In this document: in pieces, positions 1 to 10,610 of the stretch
Layout of the letters: every line of letters starts with the position of its first letter
Numbering within the stretch: the stretch's first letter is position 1
Assembly: GCA_964570765.1 (NCBI GenBank)
Contig: CAZMZF010000003.1
Span: 100,983 to 164,982, forward strand
Source of the DNA: CAZMZF01 sp964570765
GTDB lineage: Bacteria > Zixibacteria > MSB-5A5 > RBG-16-43-9
Direction: 5' to 3'
Length of the DNA stretch: 64,000 bases
Notes under the pieces: generated by a model
What the model was told of the DNA's origin: nothing
Databases searched by the model: none
The model's input: the letters and a program-made list of their open reading frames with translations, nothing else
Translations under genes and position numbers: made by a program

Positions 1-2625
<2,625 letters not shown>

Positions 2626-2671
2626 GAAATTTGTAGCATCTAAAAGATGCTCACCCTAATTCTCTATTTAA

Positions 2672-2684
2672 TTGTCAAAGAACA
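2672..2684 (-). promoter_or_regulatory. boxA-like antitermination signal before 23S
   Basis: The reverse strand reads TGTTCTTTGACAA about 47 nt before the 23S 5' end. It nearly matches the element TGTTCTTTGAAAA in the 16S leader (5966-5978) and resembles the bacterial rRNA boxA bound by NusB/NusE. Its place just after the foreign genes in the spacer suggests that antitermination is renewed before 23S. Confidence 0.65.
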
Positions 2685-2732
2685 GATATCTATGAAACAA
2701 TTCCTATATTCTGTCTACTATCTACTATTTTT

Positions 2733-2765
2733 TGGAGATAACCGGGATCGAACCGGCGCTCTCCA
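2733..2765 (-). pseudogene. tRNA-Ala fragment (D-arm piece joined to T arm and 3' end)
   Basis: On the reverse strand, GGAGAGCGCC (D-arm side) is joined directly to GGTTCGATCCCGGTTATCTC, the T arm and 3' acceptor strand of the intact tRNA-Ala at 3068-3140. The anticodon arm and 5' acceptor strand are missing, so it cannot make a tRNA. It lies just after the stop codon of the GIY-YIG gene, which is therefore bracketed by a whole tRNA-Ala upstream and a tRNA-Ala 3' piece downstream. Confidence 0.85.
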
Positions 2766-2767
2766 AA

Positions 2768-3052
2768 TTATCTTACCAGCTTTAAATACTTCTCCAACTC
2801 CTCCCTCGTAAAATTCTCAACCAAACTTTTCTTAGTTGGTCCTCCAACTTTGCTTTTCAGGAAATACTCTCTTTTTATTGCCTCACGCTTATTTCCAAAA
2901 CTTTCGCAATAAACTAACTTAAAAGGTTTTCTCTTCTTAGTCGCCTTTGAGTATCCTGAGTTGTGCCGCTCTAATCTCCTTTTTAAATCTATGGTGTATC
3001 CAGTGTAATAATTATTATCAACCAAGCTCTGGATTATATTTACAAAATACAT
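2768..3052 (-). CDS. GIY-YIG nuclease-like protein inside the rRNA spacer
   Basis: This 94-residue protein belongs to the small single-domain GIY-YIG family (UvrC N-terminal/YhbQ-like). It has the YYTGYT motif near residues 15-20, the R...RH.SG stretch that follows (about 25-33), and KREAIKREYFLK near 55-66, where the family keeps a catalytic Glu. The family contains homing and repair nucleases as well as proteins of unknown role. The start ATG gives the family's usual M-Y-F-V opening; a GAGG sits very close to it. It lies between tRNA-Ala and 23S on the rRNA strand, with only 15 bp to the tRNA, so it must be transcribed with the rRNA unless it has its own promoter. A tRNA-Ala 3' fragment follows its stop. 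A mobile or homing role is inferred from this geometry. Confidence 0.85.
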   Translation of the reverse strand: MYFVNIIQSLVDNNYYTGYTIDLKRRLERHNSGYSKATKKRKPFKLVYCESFGNKREAIKREYFLKSKVGGPTKKSLVENFTREELEKYLKLVR

Positions 3053-3067
3053 CCTCTTTATATATTC

Positions 3068-3140
3068 TGGAGATAACCGGGATCGAACCGGTAACCTCCG
3101 CCTTGCAAAGGCGGCGCTCTCCCAATTGAGCTATATCCCC
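3068..3140 (-). tRNA. tRNA-Ala (TGC anticodon)
   Basis: The reverse strand folds as a full cloverleaf with anticodon TGC in loop TTTGCAA. The acceptor stem contains the G3:U70 wobble pair that marks alanine tRNAs. The 3' CCA is not encoded (the discriminator A is followed by GA). It is the second spacer tRNA of the rRNA operon, as is standard, but is separated from tRNA-Ile by almost 950 bp holding a protein gene and a tRNA fragment. Confidence 0.96.
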
Positions 3141-3162
3141 GTAAAATCCATTTACGTAACTT

Positions 3163-3831
3163 TCATCCCTTTAATTGAGCTACCGTAAAAGAATTCATCG
3201 AAAAAGATAACCTCCAGAAATATCTTTTCTTTTTTCCGAACAGAAAATAAGGAAAAATCTTACCTAAGACATAAAATAACCAGGCTCCTTTTACGATAAA
3301 GCTCACATAATTATGACTCTCAATCACCCTATACCTGGAGTCTTTCAACAGAGCTTCCACCCTTCGAATCGAGGTGGGATAAGAATGAGTATAATCGTGA
3401 TAAAACAACCATTGGGTCTTAGGCACCTCTGGATAGAGAAGAATAATATATCCAGCACTCTTTAAAACCTTCTTCAGATTCTCTAAAGATTCCAGGACTT
3501 CAGTATAATCTTTTAGATGTTCAATAACATGACCTAAGAAAACCAGATCGAATTTTCTTTCCATCTCCGGTAGTACTGGTAAAGAACCATCCAGAACTTT
3601 AAAGCCTCCTTCTTTTAGTTTTTCCCTCAGGTTCAAGTTAGGCTCTATCCCTAAGTATCCAATCTTTCTATCTCTGCAGAAGTGAGCAAATTCGCCAAAA
3701 CCTATACCTATCTCCAGAACCTCTTCAGGGGGAGAAATATTTTTCAGAAGCCTTCGATGAAGAATATTTCTGACTTTAGATGCGAGCTTAGGCTTGTAAT
3801 ATTCCTCTCGGTCATAGAAATCATATTTCAA
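3163..3831 (-). CDS. Class I SAM-dependent methyltransferase inside the rRNA spacer
   Basis: This 222-residue protein has a class I SAM methyltransferase fold. Motif I is VLEIGIGFGEF near residues 38-48, the acidic residue after beta-2 is in LGIEPN near 59-64, and DLVFLGHVIEHL near 94-105 matches the motif of the Methyltransf_11/UbiE-like group. The substrate cannot be told; relatives act on small molecules, quinones or glycans. The C-terminal third is aromatic-rich (about 170-208). It lies between tRNA-Ile and tRNA-Ala on the rRNA strand and is preceded by a broken tRNA-Ile copy. Such a gene is not expected in a 16S-23S spacer. An rRNA- or tRNA-modifying role would be attractive, but the sequence does not show it. 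Confidence 0.8.
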   Translation of the reverse strand: MKYDFYDREEYYKPKLASKVRNILHRRLLKNISPPEEVLEIGIGFGEFAHFCRDRKIGYLGIEPNLNLREKLKEGGFKVLDGSLPVLPEMERKFDLVFLGHVIEHLKDYTEVLESLENLKKVLKSAGYIILLYPEVPKTQWLFYHDYTHSYPTSIRRVEALLKDSRYRVIESHNYVSFIVKGAWLFYVLGKIFPYFLFGKKKRYFWRLSFSMNSFTVAQLKG

Positions 3832-3842
3832 AGAACAACCTC

Positions 3843-3925
3843 AATTAGTTTATAGTTAATGGTCATTGATTCATAGTTTTTATTTTTTTACACCATTAAC
3901 TATCTACTATGAACCATCCACATTT
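3843..3925. repeat. Degenerate heptanucleotide arrays, two opposed
   Basis: Before the methyltransferase start the plus strand reads in seven-base steps GTTAATG-GTCATTG-ATTCATA, and then in the opposite sense CCATTAA-CTATCTA-CTATGAA-CCATCCA. The same seven-base rhythm occurs at 4042-4076, 8564-8590, 9033-9060 and 28953-28990. They are low-complexity intergenic repeats with no coding potential. Confidence 0.6.
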
Positions 3926-3935
3926 TTTCTTCTTC

Positions 3936-4008
3936 TGGTGGGCCTAAGTGGAATCGGACCACTGACCTTCCCGCTTACCAGCGGGACGCTCTAACCAACT
4001 CTACGTTT
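3936..4008 (-). pseudogene. Broken tRNA-Ile copy
   Basis: The reverse strand repeats the 3' part of the intact tRNA-Ile (4085-4161) exactly from GGTCAGTGGTCCG through the T arm and the encoded CCA. The 5' acceptor strand is gone (GAAAACGTAGAG replaces it), the D arm has lost CTC, and the anticodon arm is different (TCCCGC-TGGTAA-GCGGGA) with a six-base loop in the tightest pairing. It cannot fold as a normal tRNA. The loop contains GGT and might be called tRNA-Thr by a loose scan. Confidence 0.85.
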
Positions 4009-4084
4009 TCAAATTCTTAAATTAATTTATAGTCTTTAGTTTTTTGTTCTTACTATCCACTATAAATTATCCACTGTCTTTTAC

Positions 4085-4161
<77 letters not shown>

Positions 4162-4264
4162 ACAGCGAGGGTTCACAGCCTTCCTGAGCTTCTGCTGTGA
4201 ACCTATCTCAGGATCCGTCTCTCGGATAAGTCAAAAAGACCACCATATATAAAAAAATATTGAG

Positions 4265-4276
4265 ATAGCGTGCATA
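4265..4276 (-). promoter_or_regulatory. 3' half of 16S processing stem
   Basis: Downstream of 16S the transcript reads TATGCACGCTAT, exactly complementary to ATAGCGTGCATA in the leader (plus-strand 5950-5961). The two arms bracket the 16S gene and would form the long-range stem expected for RNase III release of pre-16S rRNA. Confidence 0.7.
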
Positions 4277-4328
4277 AGCTAAAAGAACAATGCGTTCGAT
4301 CTTTTACGCACCTGTTTTTACTCCTTAG

Positions 4329-5879
<1,551 letters not shown>

Positions 5880-5949
5880 AGCTCATACAACGAACCCGAA
5901 TTTGGGCTCTATTGTTCGAAATCGAAGACCCGCATCGTCTTCTAAAACC

Positions 5950-5961
5950 TATGCACGCTAT
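5950..5961 (-). promoter_or_regulatory. 5' half of 16S processing stem
   Basis: The leader reads ATAGCGTGCATA on the reverse strand, the exact partner of TATGCACGCTAT downstream of 16S (4265-4276). It lies just after the leader boxA, as in other bacterial rRNA operons. Confidence 0.7.
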
Positions 5962-5965
5962 TTAA

Positions 5966-5978
5966 TTTTCAAAGAACA
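5966..5978 (-). promoter_or_regulatory. boxA-like antitermination signal in rRNA leader
   Basis: The reverse strand reads TGTTCTTTGAAAA between the promoters and 16S. It is almost the same as the element before 23S (2672-2684) and is close to the known boxA core TGCTCTTTAACA. It probably loads the NusB/NusE antitermination complex. Confidence 0.7.
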
Positions 5979-5993
5979 GTCTTTTTTATAGCG

Positions 5994-6033
5994 AAAAAAA
6001 TGTCTGCCTTCAAATATCGTTTTCAGGCAGACA
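5994..6033 (-). terminator. Terminator-like hairpin at the start of the rRNA leader
   Basis: On the reverse strand TGTCTGCCT and AGGCAGACA are separated by about 15 nt and followed by seven Ts, the form of an intrinsic terminator. It starts only a few bases from the expected P2 start point (near 6030), so P2 transcripts would carry only the inner 6 bp of the stem. P1 transcripts would carry the complete hairpin. It may attenuate P1 transcription or be read through by antitermination. Confidence 0.6.
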
Positions 6034-6036
6034 TTC

Positions 6037-6064
6037 AATATAAATTATCTGCGATATTTGTCAA
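6037..6064 (-). promoter_or_regulatory. rRNA promoter P2
   Basis: On the reverse strand TTGACA (6059-6064) is followed after 16 bp by TATATT (6037-6042). This is a near-consensus sigma-70 promoter about 150 bp before 16S. The same TTGACA-16-TATATT layout drives mraZ and tRNA-Arg in this window. Confidence 0.8.
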
Positions 6065-6169
6065 GGAAATTTTTTACAAATTTTCAAAGACGCTCTTCTA
6101 CCTTTCAATTTTTATCCTTTTCGCCTGAGGGACAGCTTTTTAGCTCCCTCTATATCTATCGGCAAACCT

Positions 6170-6198
6170 ATTATAATATTTAGACTTATCCTTGTCAA
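6170..6198 (-). promoter_or_regulatory. rRNA promoter P1, perfect consensus
   Basis: On the reverse strand TTGACA (6193-6198) and TATAAT (6170-6175) are spaced by exactly 17 bp, a perfect sigma-70 consensus. Downstream a small hairpin (GAGGGAGCT-AAAA-AGCTGTCCCTC) lies in the leader. With P2 it forms the tandem arrangement typical of rRNA operons. Confidence 0.85.
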
Positions 6199-6595
6199 GG
6201 ATTATTTTATGTTTTCTACCAATATTGTTATACTTAATCTTTTATTATTATATTTGAATATTTTTATTTTTTTATCTATAAATTAGTAACCCCAGCTTGC
6301 CTTAAGATGGGGTGTATGTGTTTCCTCTTCTTTCTAATGATAGGGTGAGGAAGAGGTTTAATTAGTATGTCAGACTTTTAATATGACAAAAAAACGTCCG
6401 GGATAAACCCGCACACTACGAAATACTCACTGACCACTGACTCTTTTTTTATTTTTGCCTTTAGACTATAGCCTCTTGACTTTTGCCTGCATTTTTCAGA
6501 TTTCCTTTGACTTTTTGAAAATTTTGACCAGATTTAATCATTTACTTCTTAGCTAAGCACCTTGGAAACACTAAAAGCGGATGGAGGTTAGAAAA
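6199..6595. other. Intergenic region with short repeats
   Basis: No gene is seen between the rRNA promoters and the pentapeptide-repeat gene. The stretch is AT-rich. It contains an imperfect hairpin (CCTCTTC...GAAGAGG near 6330-6357), a copy of the hairpin module CGTCCGGGATAAACCCG (about 6398-6414), and seven-base arrays (for example TAGACTA-TAGCCTC-TTGACTT-TTGCCTG near 6463-6491). Confidence 0.5.
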
Positions 6596-7777
6596 ATGAC
6601 TAGAAAACCAATCACCAACATACTCATTATGCTTCTGTTCATAGCATTTCATAGTTTATCCGTACAAGCAGGTGCGTTCCGACCTGAAGCTGGTTCAACA
6701 GTTCTCGCAGATAACATAGTAGCAGCAATCGAACGCGGTGACTCTATCATAATTGATAGCTGTAGAATTGTGGGACCAATTGTGAAAGAGGGTACTTTAT
6801 CAACAAATTACACGATCAAAAATTCTATAACTATATCCAATAGTTCTTTGCTCGATTCCGCTATTTTCAAATTTTGCTTTTTCAAGTGTGAAGTACATTT
6901 AATAAATTCAACACTTAGTGAGAAAATTAGATTTATGGGAACGACTTTTCATGATTACGCTACATTTAATTATTCAACTTTTAAAAAATATGCTGATTTC
7001 ACATTCTCTACCTTCGAAGCAGATGCCGAGTTTTCAGTTATAACTTTTGAGTCTGCTGTTTCCTTTCTAGGCACATTTTTCGATGGAAATGTTAAATTTA
7101 CTTCCACTAATTTTAATAATCCCGCCATCTTTATGAACACCGTGTTTAACAAAAAAGTCACATTGGATCCGGAAGAATTCAAAAATATAAAACTCCTAGG
7201 TTGGAGACAGCTCAAGGGACATCTAGATTTTACTCCTGAGGCTAATTTCAAACTTTTAAAATATTTTGAAGAAAGAAGAATGTTGGAAAATGCTGATGAA
7301 GTTTATTTATTTATGAAAGACCAAGAAAGAATGAAAGAACCTAAATTTCTAAGATATCTTGAATACTGGCTGTTTCAGCTACCTTTCGGCTATGGGGTAA
7401 AACCTTTGAATACATTATACTTGAGTATAATTATTGTTATAGTCTTTGCGTTGTTTTACACCAAACCTAACTCCATTAAAGAAATTGAAAAAGAATTTGG
7501 GCATCAGAGACGCCGAAGATTATTTCAAAATGTACCAAAAAGTTTTTGGAAAAGATTTTATAATGCACTTTATTTCAGCATCCATACTTTCATTATTGGA
7601 ATTGTTTCGAACTGGCATCCAACAGATGAATTTCTCATTAATACAAGAAGAATCACGCTTTTTAAAAAAAGAATTAAACTTTTTAAATTTAGGACACTTT
7701 CAATGATTGAAGGTGTTTTGGGGTGGATTCTTTTGACAGTATTTATTGTAATCTTGACGAGAAAATTTATAAGATGA
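6596..7777 (+). CDS. Pentapeptide-repeat protein with channel-like C-terminal membrane domain
   Basis: The preferred start is the ATG at 6596, because GGAGGT lies 7 nt upstream; an ATG at 6581 would add five residues. The protein (393 residues) has an N-terminal hydrophobic signal-like segment ending near QAGAF. Residues about 95-190 repeat in five-residue steps (ATFNYSTF, ADFTFSTF, AEFSVITF, AVSFLGTFF, VKFTSTNF), the mark of pentapeptide-repeat beta-helices. A polar segment follows. The C-terminus has a membrane helix (LYLSIIIVIVFALF), a short hydrophobic stretch ALYFSIHTFIIG that resembles the pore-helix region of two-TM ion channels but lacks the TVGYG filter, and a last membrane helix. 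Similar fusions are annotated as pentapeptide-repeat/ion-channel proteins of unknown role. The neighbours give no functional hint. Confidence 0.7.
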   Translation: MTRKPITNILIMLLFIAFHSLSVQAGAFRPEAGSTVLADNIVAAIERGDSIIIDSCRIVGPIVKEGTLSTNYTIKNSITISNSSLLDSAIFKFCFFKCEVHLINSTLSEKIRFMGTTFHDYATFNYSTFKKYADFTFSTFEADAEFSVITFESAVSFLGTFFDGNVKFTSTNFNNPAIFMNTVFNKKVTLDPEEFKNIKLLGWRQLKGHLDFTPEANFKLLKYFEERRMLENADEVYLFMKDQERMKEPKFLRYLEYWLFQLPFGYGVKPLNTLYLSIIIVIVFALFYTKPNSIKEIEKEFGHQRRRRLFQNVPKSFWKRFYNALYFSIHTFIIGIVSNWHPTDEFLINTRRITLFKKRIKLFKFRTLSMIEGVLGWILLTVFIVILTRKFIR

Positions 7778-7822
7778 TTTTTAACAGAAACAGAACAGCC
7801 ACAAGGGTTATACCGACGTTTT

Positions 7823-8500
7823 CTACGTACTTTCCCAGCGGAATTGAACGAAAAACTGAACGGTATTGTAAAATTCTAAGAACCAATTTAAAATATTAAT
7901 AATTCCATCTTGAAAATGGTTAAAACGAAATTTAAACATCCCAGGTATAACTTCATTCTGAACTGTCATTGGAAACCAAAATTTTGGTTCAGGTTCATTA
8001 AGTTCATCGTTAAAAGATGCTTTTGTCATAAGAATCTGAATGTCAGATTCAGGAATTAATTTTTCCTTACATGAAAAATAATGACCTTTTGCAATACACT
8101 CCAATACTGGGTTAATTCTCTTCATCTCACCTTTTAATTCAAATCCTTTAACAATCAAGCCAGAGGAATGTTCTCTCCAAATGCGTGTTAAATTTTTCAT
8201 TGTGCCAATTTTATGTGATGGTTGCTTATCCCAGCTTTTTTGCCGCTTTTGATGTATTTCATCAGGCACATTTTTACCACACCAAAGACTTATATAATCC
8301 CTGAAATACTCATCATCTTTGTCACGAATATCATGACATTGATTACAGATAGGTACGGTAATTAGGCGTGACCAAAACTGCTGAGGGAAAATGCATTTTG
8401 GAGGGAGGTGATCTTCTTGAAGTTCTTCATCACTTTTTCCACAAAGATAACAAATTTTTGGTAACTTGTTTTTACTTCTAAATATTTCTTTGAAATCCAT
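7823..8500 (-). CDS. HNH endonuclease-like zinc protein
   Basis: About 225 residues from the preferred start at 8500 (MDFKEIF), where a purine-rich GAAGAGAGAAG lies upstream; the open frame extends to 8542. Near the N-terminus it has CYLCGK, then EDHLPPKCIF, then VPICNQCHD, that is CxxC...DH...CxxC(H), which resembles the zinc-binding core of HNH-type nucleases. The rest is not recognised; the tail is aromatic (FRFNHFQDGIINILNWF). It is a lone gene facing the pentapeptide-repeat gene 45 bp away and lies beside a tRNA cluster, a common place for mobile or defence genes. A nuclease role rests on the motif alone. Confidence 0.6.
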   Translation of the reverse strand: MDFKEIFRSKNKLPKICYLCGKSDEELQEDHLPPKCIFPQQFWSRLITVPICNQCHDIRDKDDEYFRDYISLWCGKNVPDEIHQKRQKSWDKQPSHKIGTMKNLTRIWREHSSGLIVKGFELKGEMKRINPVLECIAKGHYFSCKEKLIPESDIQILMTKASFNDELNEPEPKFWFPMTVQNEVIPGMFKFRFNHFQDGIINILNWFLEFYNTVQFFVQFRWEST

Positions 8501-8596
8501 CTTTACTTCTCTCTTCACACTTGAAGGAAATAGGGCGACCACAGGGGGTCGCCCCTACCATCCACTGACCACTAACAACTAACCACTGTTTTTTTC

Positions 8597-8669
8597 AGCC
8601 ACCGACCCGAATCGAACGGGTGACCGGGTGATTACGAATCACCTGCTCTGCCATCTGAGCTACGGTGGC
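8597..8669 (-). tRNA. tRNA-Thr (CGT anticodon)
   Basis: The reverse strand folds fully: acceptor GCCACCG/CGGTGGC, anticodon stem GGTGA/TCACC, loop TTCGTAA with anticodon CGT. The 3' CCA is not encoded. It is probably cotranscribed with the tRNA-Phe upstream. Confidence 0.95.
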
Positions 8670-8683
8670 GAAAACAGTTTGAT

Positions 8684-8731
8684 CGTTTGTTCGTTTGGAG
8701 TTTGAAGAAACCTCGAACAAACGAACAAACG
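8684..8731. repeat. Inverted repeat between tRNA-Thr and tRNA-Phe
   Basis: Fourteen-base perfect arms CGTTTGTTCGTTTG and CAAACGAACAAACG are separated by 20 nt. The motif GAACAAACGAACAAAC recurs next to other genes and tRNAs (near 9384, 28830, 29395 and 41757). In the tRNA precursor it would form a hairpin between the two tRNAs and could guide processing. Confidence 0.7.
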
Positions 8732-8741
8732 GTATTTTAAA

Positions 8742-8814
8742 TGCCACCCCCCAGAATTGAACTGGGCACACACGGATTTTCAGTCCGTTGCTCTACCGAC
8801 TGAGCTAGAGTGGC
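8742..8814 (-). tRNA. tRNA-Phe (GAA anticodon)
   Basis: The reverse strand gives a complete cloverleaf with anticodon stem ACGGA/TCCGT and loop CTGAAAA, anticodon GAA. The acceptor stem GCCACTC/GGGTGGC includes one T-G pair. CCA is not encoded. Confidence 0.95.
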
Positions 8815-8910
8815 AAATAGAACTTACTAAGTTAAAGCTATACGTAAAAAACAAAAAAACCTGCGAAACTTTTCCCTTTAAAAAAAGGAAACCTGTTTTT
8901 CTTCATCGGC

Positions 8911-8938
8911 AATTTATATTACATCCCCACTTTGTCAA
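8911..8938 (-). promoter_or_regulatory. Promoter for tRNA-Phe and tRNA-Thr
   Basis: On the reverse strand TTGACA (8933-8938) is followed after 16 bp by TAAATT (8911-8916), about 95 bp before tRNA-Phe. It fits the strong TTGACA promoters used by the other stable RNA genes here. Confidence 0.6.
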
Positions 8939-9068
8939 GCGAAAAAAGGGCTAATTTCTCTTATAGTGAGAAGCTTCATCTGCTATTTATATTAGTAATA
9001 AAATTAGAACGAAATATTTATTCTTTTTTGACTGATCACTAACCACCAATCACTAATCACTGCTTTCA

Positions 9069-9142
9069 TGCGCCCAGAGGGATTTGAACCCCCAACCGTC
9101 TGATCCGTAGTCAGGCGCTCTATCCAGTTGAGCTATGGGCGC
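9069..9142 (-). tRNA. tRNA-Arg (ACG anticodon)
   Basis: The reverse strand folds with acceptor GCGCCCA/TGGGCGC, anticodon loop CTACGGA and anticodon ACG, which is read as ICG after deamination by TadA. The anticodon stem has one C-A mismatch at its outer pair. CCA is not encoded. Confidence 0.94.
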
Positions 9143-9178
9143 ATAGAAATTAAAAATACGAAACTAATCCTCAATCAC

Positions 9179-9206
9179 AATATAAATTTTATATAAGCCC
9201 TGTCAA
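9179..9206 (-). promoter_or_regulatory. Promoter for tRNA-Arg
   Basis: On the reverse strand TTGACA (9201-9206), 16 bp, then TATATT (9179-9184), ending about 36 bp before the tRNA. It has the same layout as rRNA P2 and the mraZ promoter. It starts immediately beyond the dcw terminator. Confidence 0.75.
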
Positions 9207-9216
9207 ATATTTTTAT

Positions 9217-9251
9217 TTAAAAAATACACCCATGTTGGGGGCAACGTGGGT
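9217..9251 (-). terminator. Intrinsic terminator of the dcw operon
   Basis: On the reverse strand ACCCACGTTG-CCCC-CAACATGGGT forms a 10 bp stem with one wobble pair, followed by GTATTTTTT. It lies about 160 bp after the ftsZ stop codon and just before the tRNA-Arg promoter. Confidence 0.8.
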
Positions 9252-9301
9252 ATACCGGTCTCACTATAACAAAGACAAAAGGTCAGTTAATTAAATATTT
9301 T

Positions 9302-9369
9302 GCGTAGCAGTCCCGCCTTTGGCGGATTAGACCTCTACTTCTGAGCCCTGAAGGCTCAGCTACGCGTTC
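9302..9369 (-). repeat. Composite hairpin element, copy 1
   Basis: Bounded by GCGTAGC and GCTACGCG inverted ends, it holds two hairpins, CTGAGCC...GGCTCAG and TCCGCC-AAA-GGCGGGA. A second copy in the other orientation is at 28762-28834. Between the copies the first hairpin differs by paired changes (CTGAGCC/GGCTCAG against CCGAGCC/GGCTCGG), as expected for a conserved RNA or DNA fold. Confidence 0.75.
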
Positions 9370-9408
9370 TTTTTTCTTCAAACACCAAACAAACGAACAA
9401 ACTGTATT

Positions 9409-10575
9409 CTATTCGCCGTTCTTCCTCAGGGTTCCTTCCTGTTTTCTGAGATAAGCTGGTATTTCCAGATCATCCTGGGAAAAAATAGTATCCCTGTTCT
9501 TTGGCATAAGAATCTCTTGAGTGGGATTCTCTTTTTTGGGAAATCGGGGTTTTTCAAAGACCAGTTTACGAGTGGAGAAAAGGTCCTGTTCTGATTCCTT
9601 TTCTTTTTTACCAGTAGAATTACCAAAACCAGTAGCTATGACCGTGACCCTGATCTCATCCTTCAAGAAATCATCGATCACCGCTCCCCAGATGATATTG
9701 GCCTCAGCTCCAGCCGCCTCCACAATCACTGAGGATGCTTCATTTACCTCGTACAGTGTCATATTCAATCCACCGGTAATATTAACCAAAACCCCTTTAG
9801 CTCCAGAAATGGAAACATTTTCTAAAAGAGGACTGCAAATCGCCTTTTGAGCCGCCTCAACTGCTCTATTATCTCCAGTACCATAGCCTGTTCCCATCAG
9901 GGCATCCCCCATCTCTGACATAACTGTTTTCACATCCGCAAAATCCAGGTTGATCAAACCCGGCACAGTAATCAGGTCAGATATCCCCTTGGTAGCTTGA
10001 AGTAGAACCTCATCTGCATATCTGAAAGCCTCTAGAAGAGTAGTCTCTTTCTGCACCACTGATAAAAGTTTCTGGTTGGGTATCAAAATCAGAGTATCAA
10101 CCCTTTGCTTCAACTCCTCAACTCCTTGCAGGGCTTTAGACATCCGTTTCTTACCTTCGAAATCAAAGGGTTTGGTAACAACTGCAATGGTTAAAACGCC
10201 TAATTCCTTAGCGATCTCAGCCACTATCGGCGCTGCACCGGTTCCAGTTCCACCACCCATTCCTGCAGTAATAAAGACCATATCCGCACCATTCAATGCC
10301 TCAGCCACCAATTCCCGGTCTTCCTCAATTGCCCTTCTGCCAACCTCCGGAATGGAGCCTGCACCCAACCCTTTGGTAAGCTTGGCTCCTATTTGAATCT
10401 TCTGGGAAGCGCGTGAATTATCTAAAGCCTGCGCATCCGTATTAATTGAGATAAACTCAACCCCGGAAAGTGCGGTATCGATCATCCGATTGATCGCATT
10501 TCCACCTGCTCCTCCTACACCCACTACCTTCATCCGGGCGTATTCCTGTGCCCCCATGTCCAATTCAAAAAGCAT
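9409..10575 (-). CDS. ftsZ: Cell division protein FtsZ
   Basis: FtsZ is the tubulin-like GTPase that builds the division ring. The 388-residue protein has the signature GGGTGTG at residues 107-113, the T7 loop NLDFADV at about 209-215, a short variable linker, and a conserved C-terminal peptide LEIPAYLRKQ that binds FtsA and other partners. The start is well supported by AGGAGGT a few bases before the ATG. It is the last gene of the dcw operon, 35 bp after ftsA, and is followed by an intrinsic terminator. Nothing is unusual in sequence or length. Confidence 0.98.
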   Translation of the reverse strand: MLFELDMGAQEYARMKVVGVGGAGGNAINRMIDTALSGVEFISINTDAQALDNSRASQKIQIGAKLTKGLGAGSIPEVGRRAIEEDRELVAEALNGADMVFITAGMGGGTGTGAAPIVAEIAKELGVLTIAVVTKPFDFEGKKRMSKALQGVEELKQRVDTLILIPNQKLLSVVQKETTLLEAFRYADEVLLQATKGISDLITVPGLINLDFADVKTVMSEMGDALMGTGYGTGDNRAVEAAQKAICSPLLENVSISGAKGVLVNITGGLNMTLYEVNEASSVIVEAAGAEANIIWGAVIDDFLKDEIRVTVIATGFGNSTGKKEKESEQDLFSTRKLVFEKPRFPKKENPTQEILMPKNRDTIFSQDDLEIPAYLRKQEGTLRKNGE

Positions 10576-10610
10576 AACCGACCTCCTGTCTTAAAAATTT
10601 TTTAAATAGT

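Noticed and set aside
3936..4008. A tRNA-Thr(GGT) gene.
   Set aside because: The 5' acceptor strand is missing and the anticodon loop is abnormal; the 3' half is a tRNA-Ile copy.
7446..7706. Open frame within the pentapeptide-repeat gene.
   Set aside because: It is a shifted-frame shadow of a gene with a clear repeat and membrane structure.
8684..8731. CRISPR array.
   Set aside because: There is only one inverted repeat pair and no regular repeat-spacer pattern; no cas genes are in the window.
8757..8954. Open frame overlapping tRNA-Phe.
   Set aside because: Its first part is tRNA sequence on the opposite strand and it covers the tRNA promoter.
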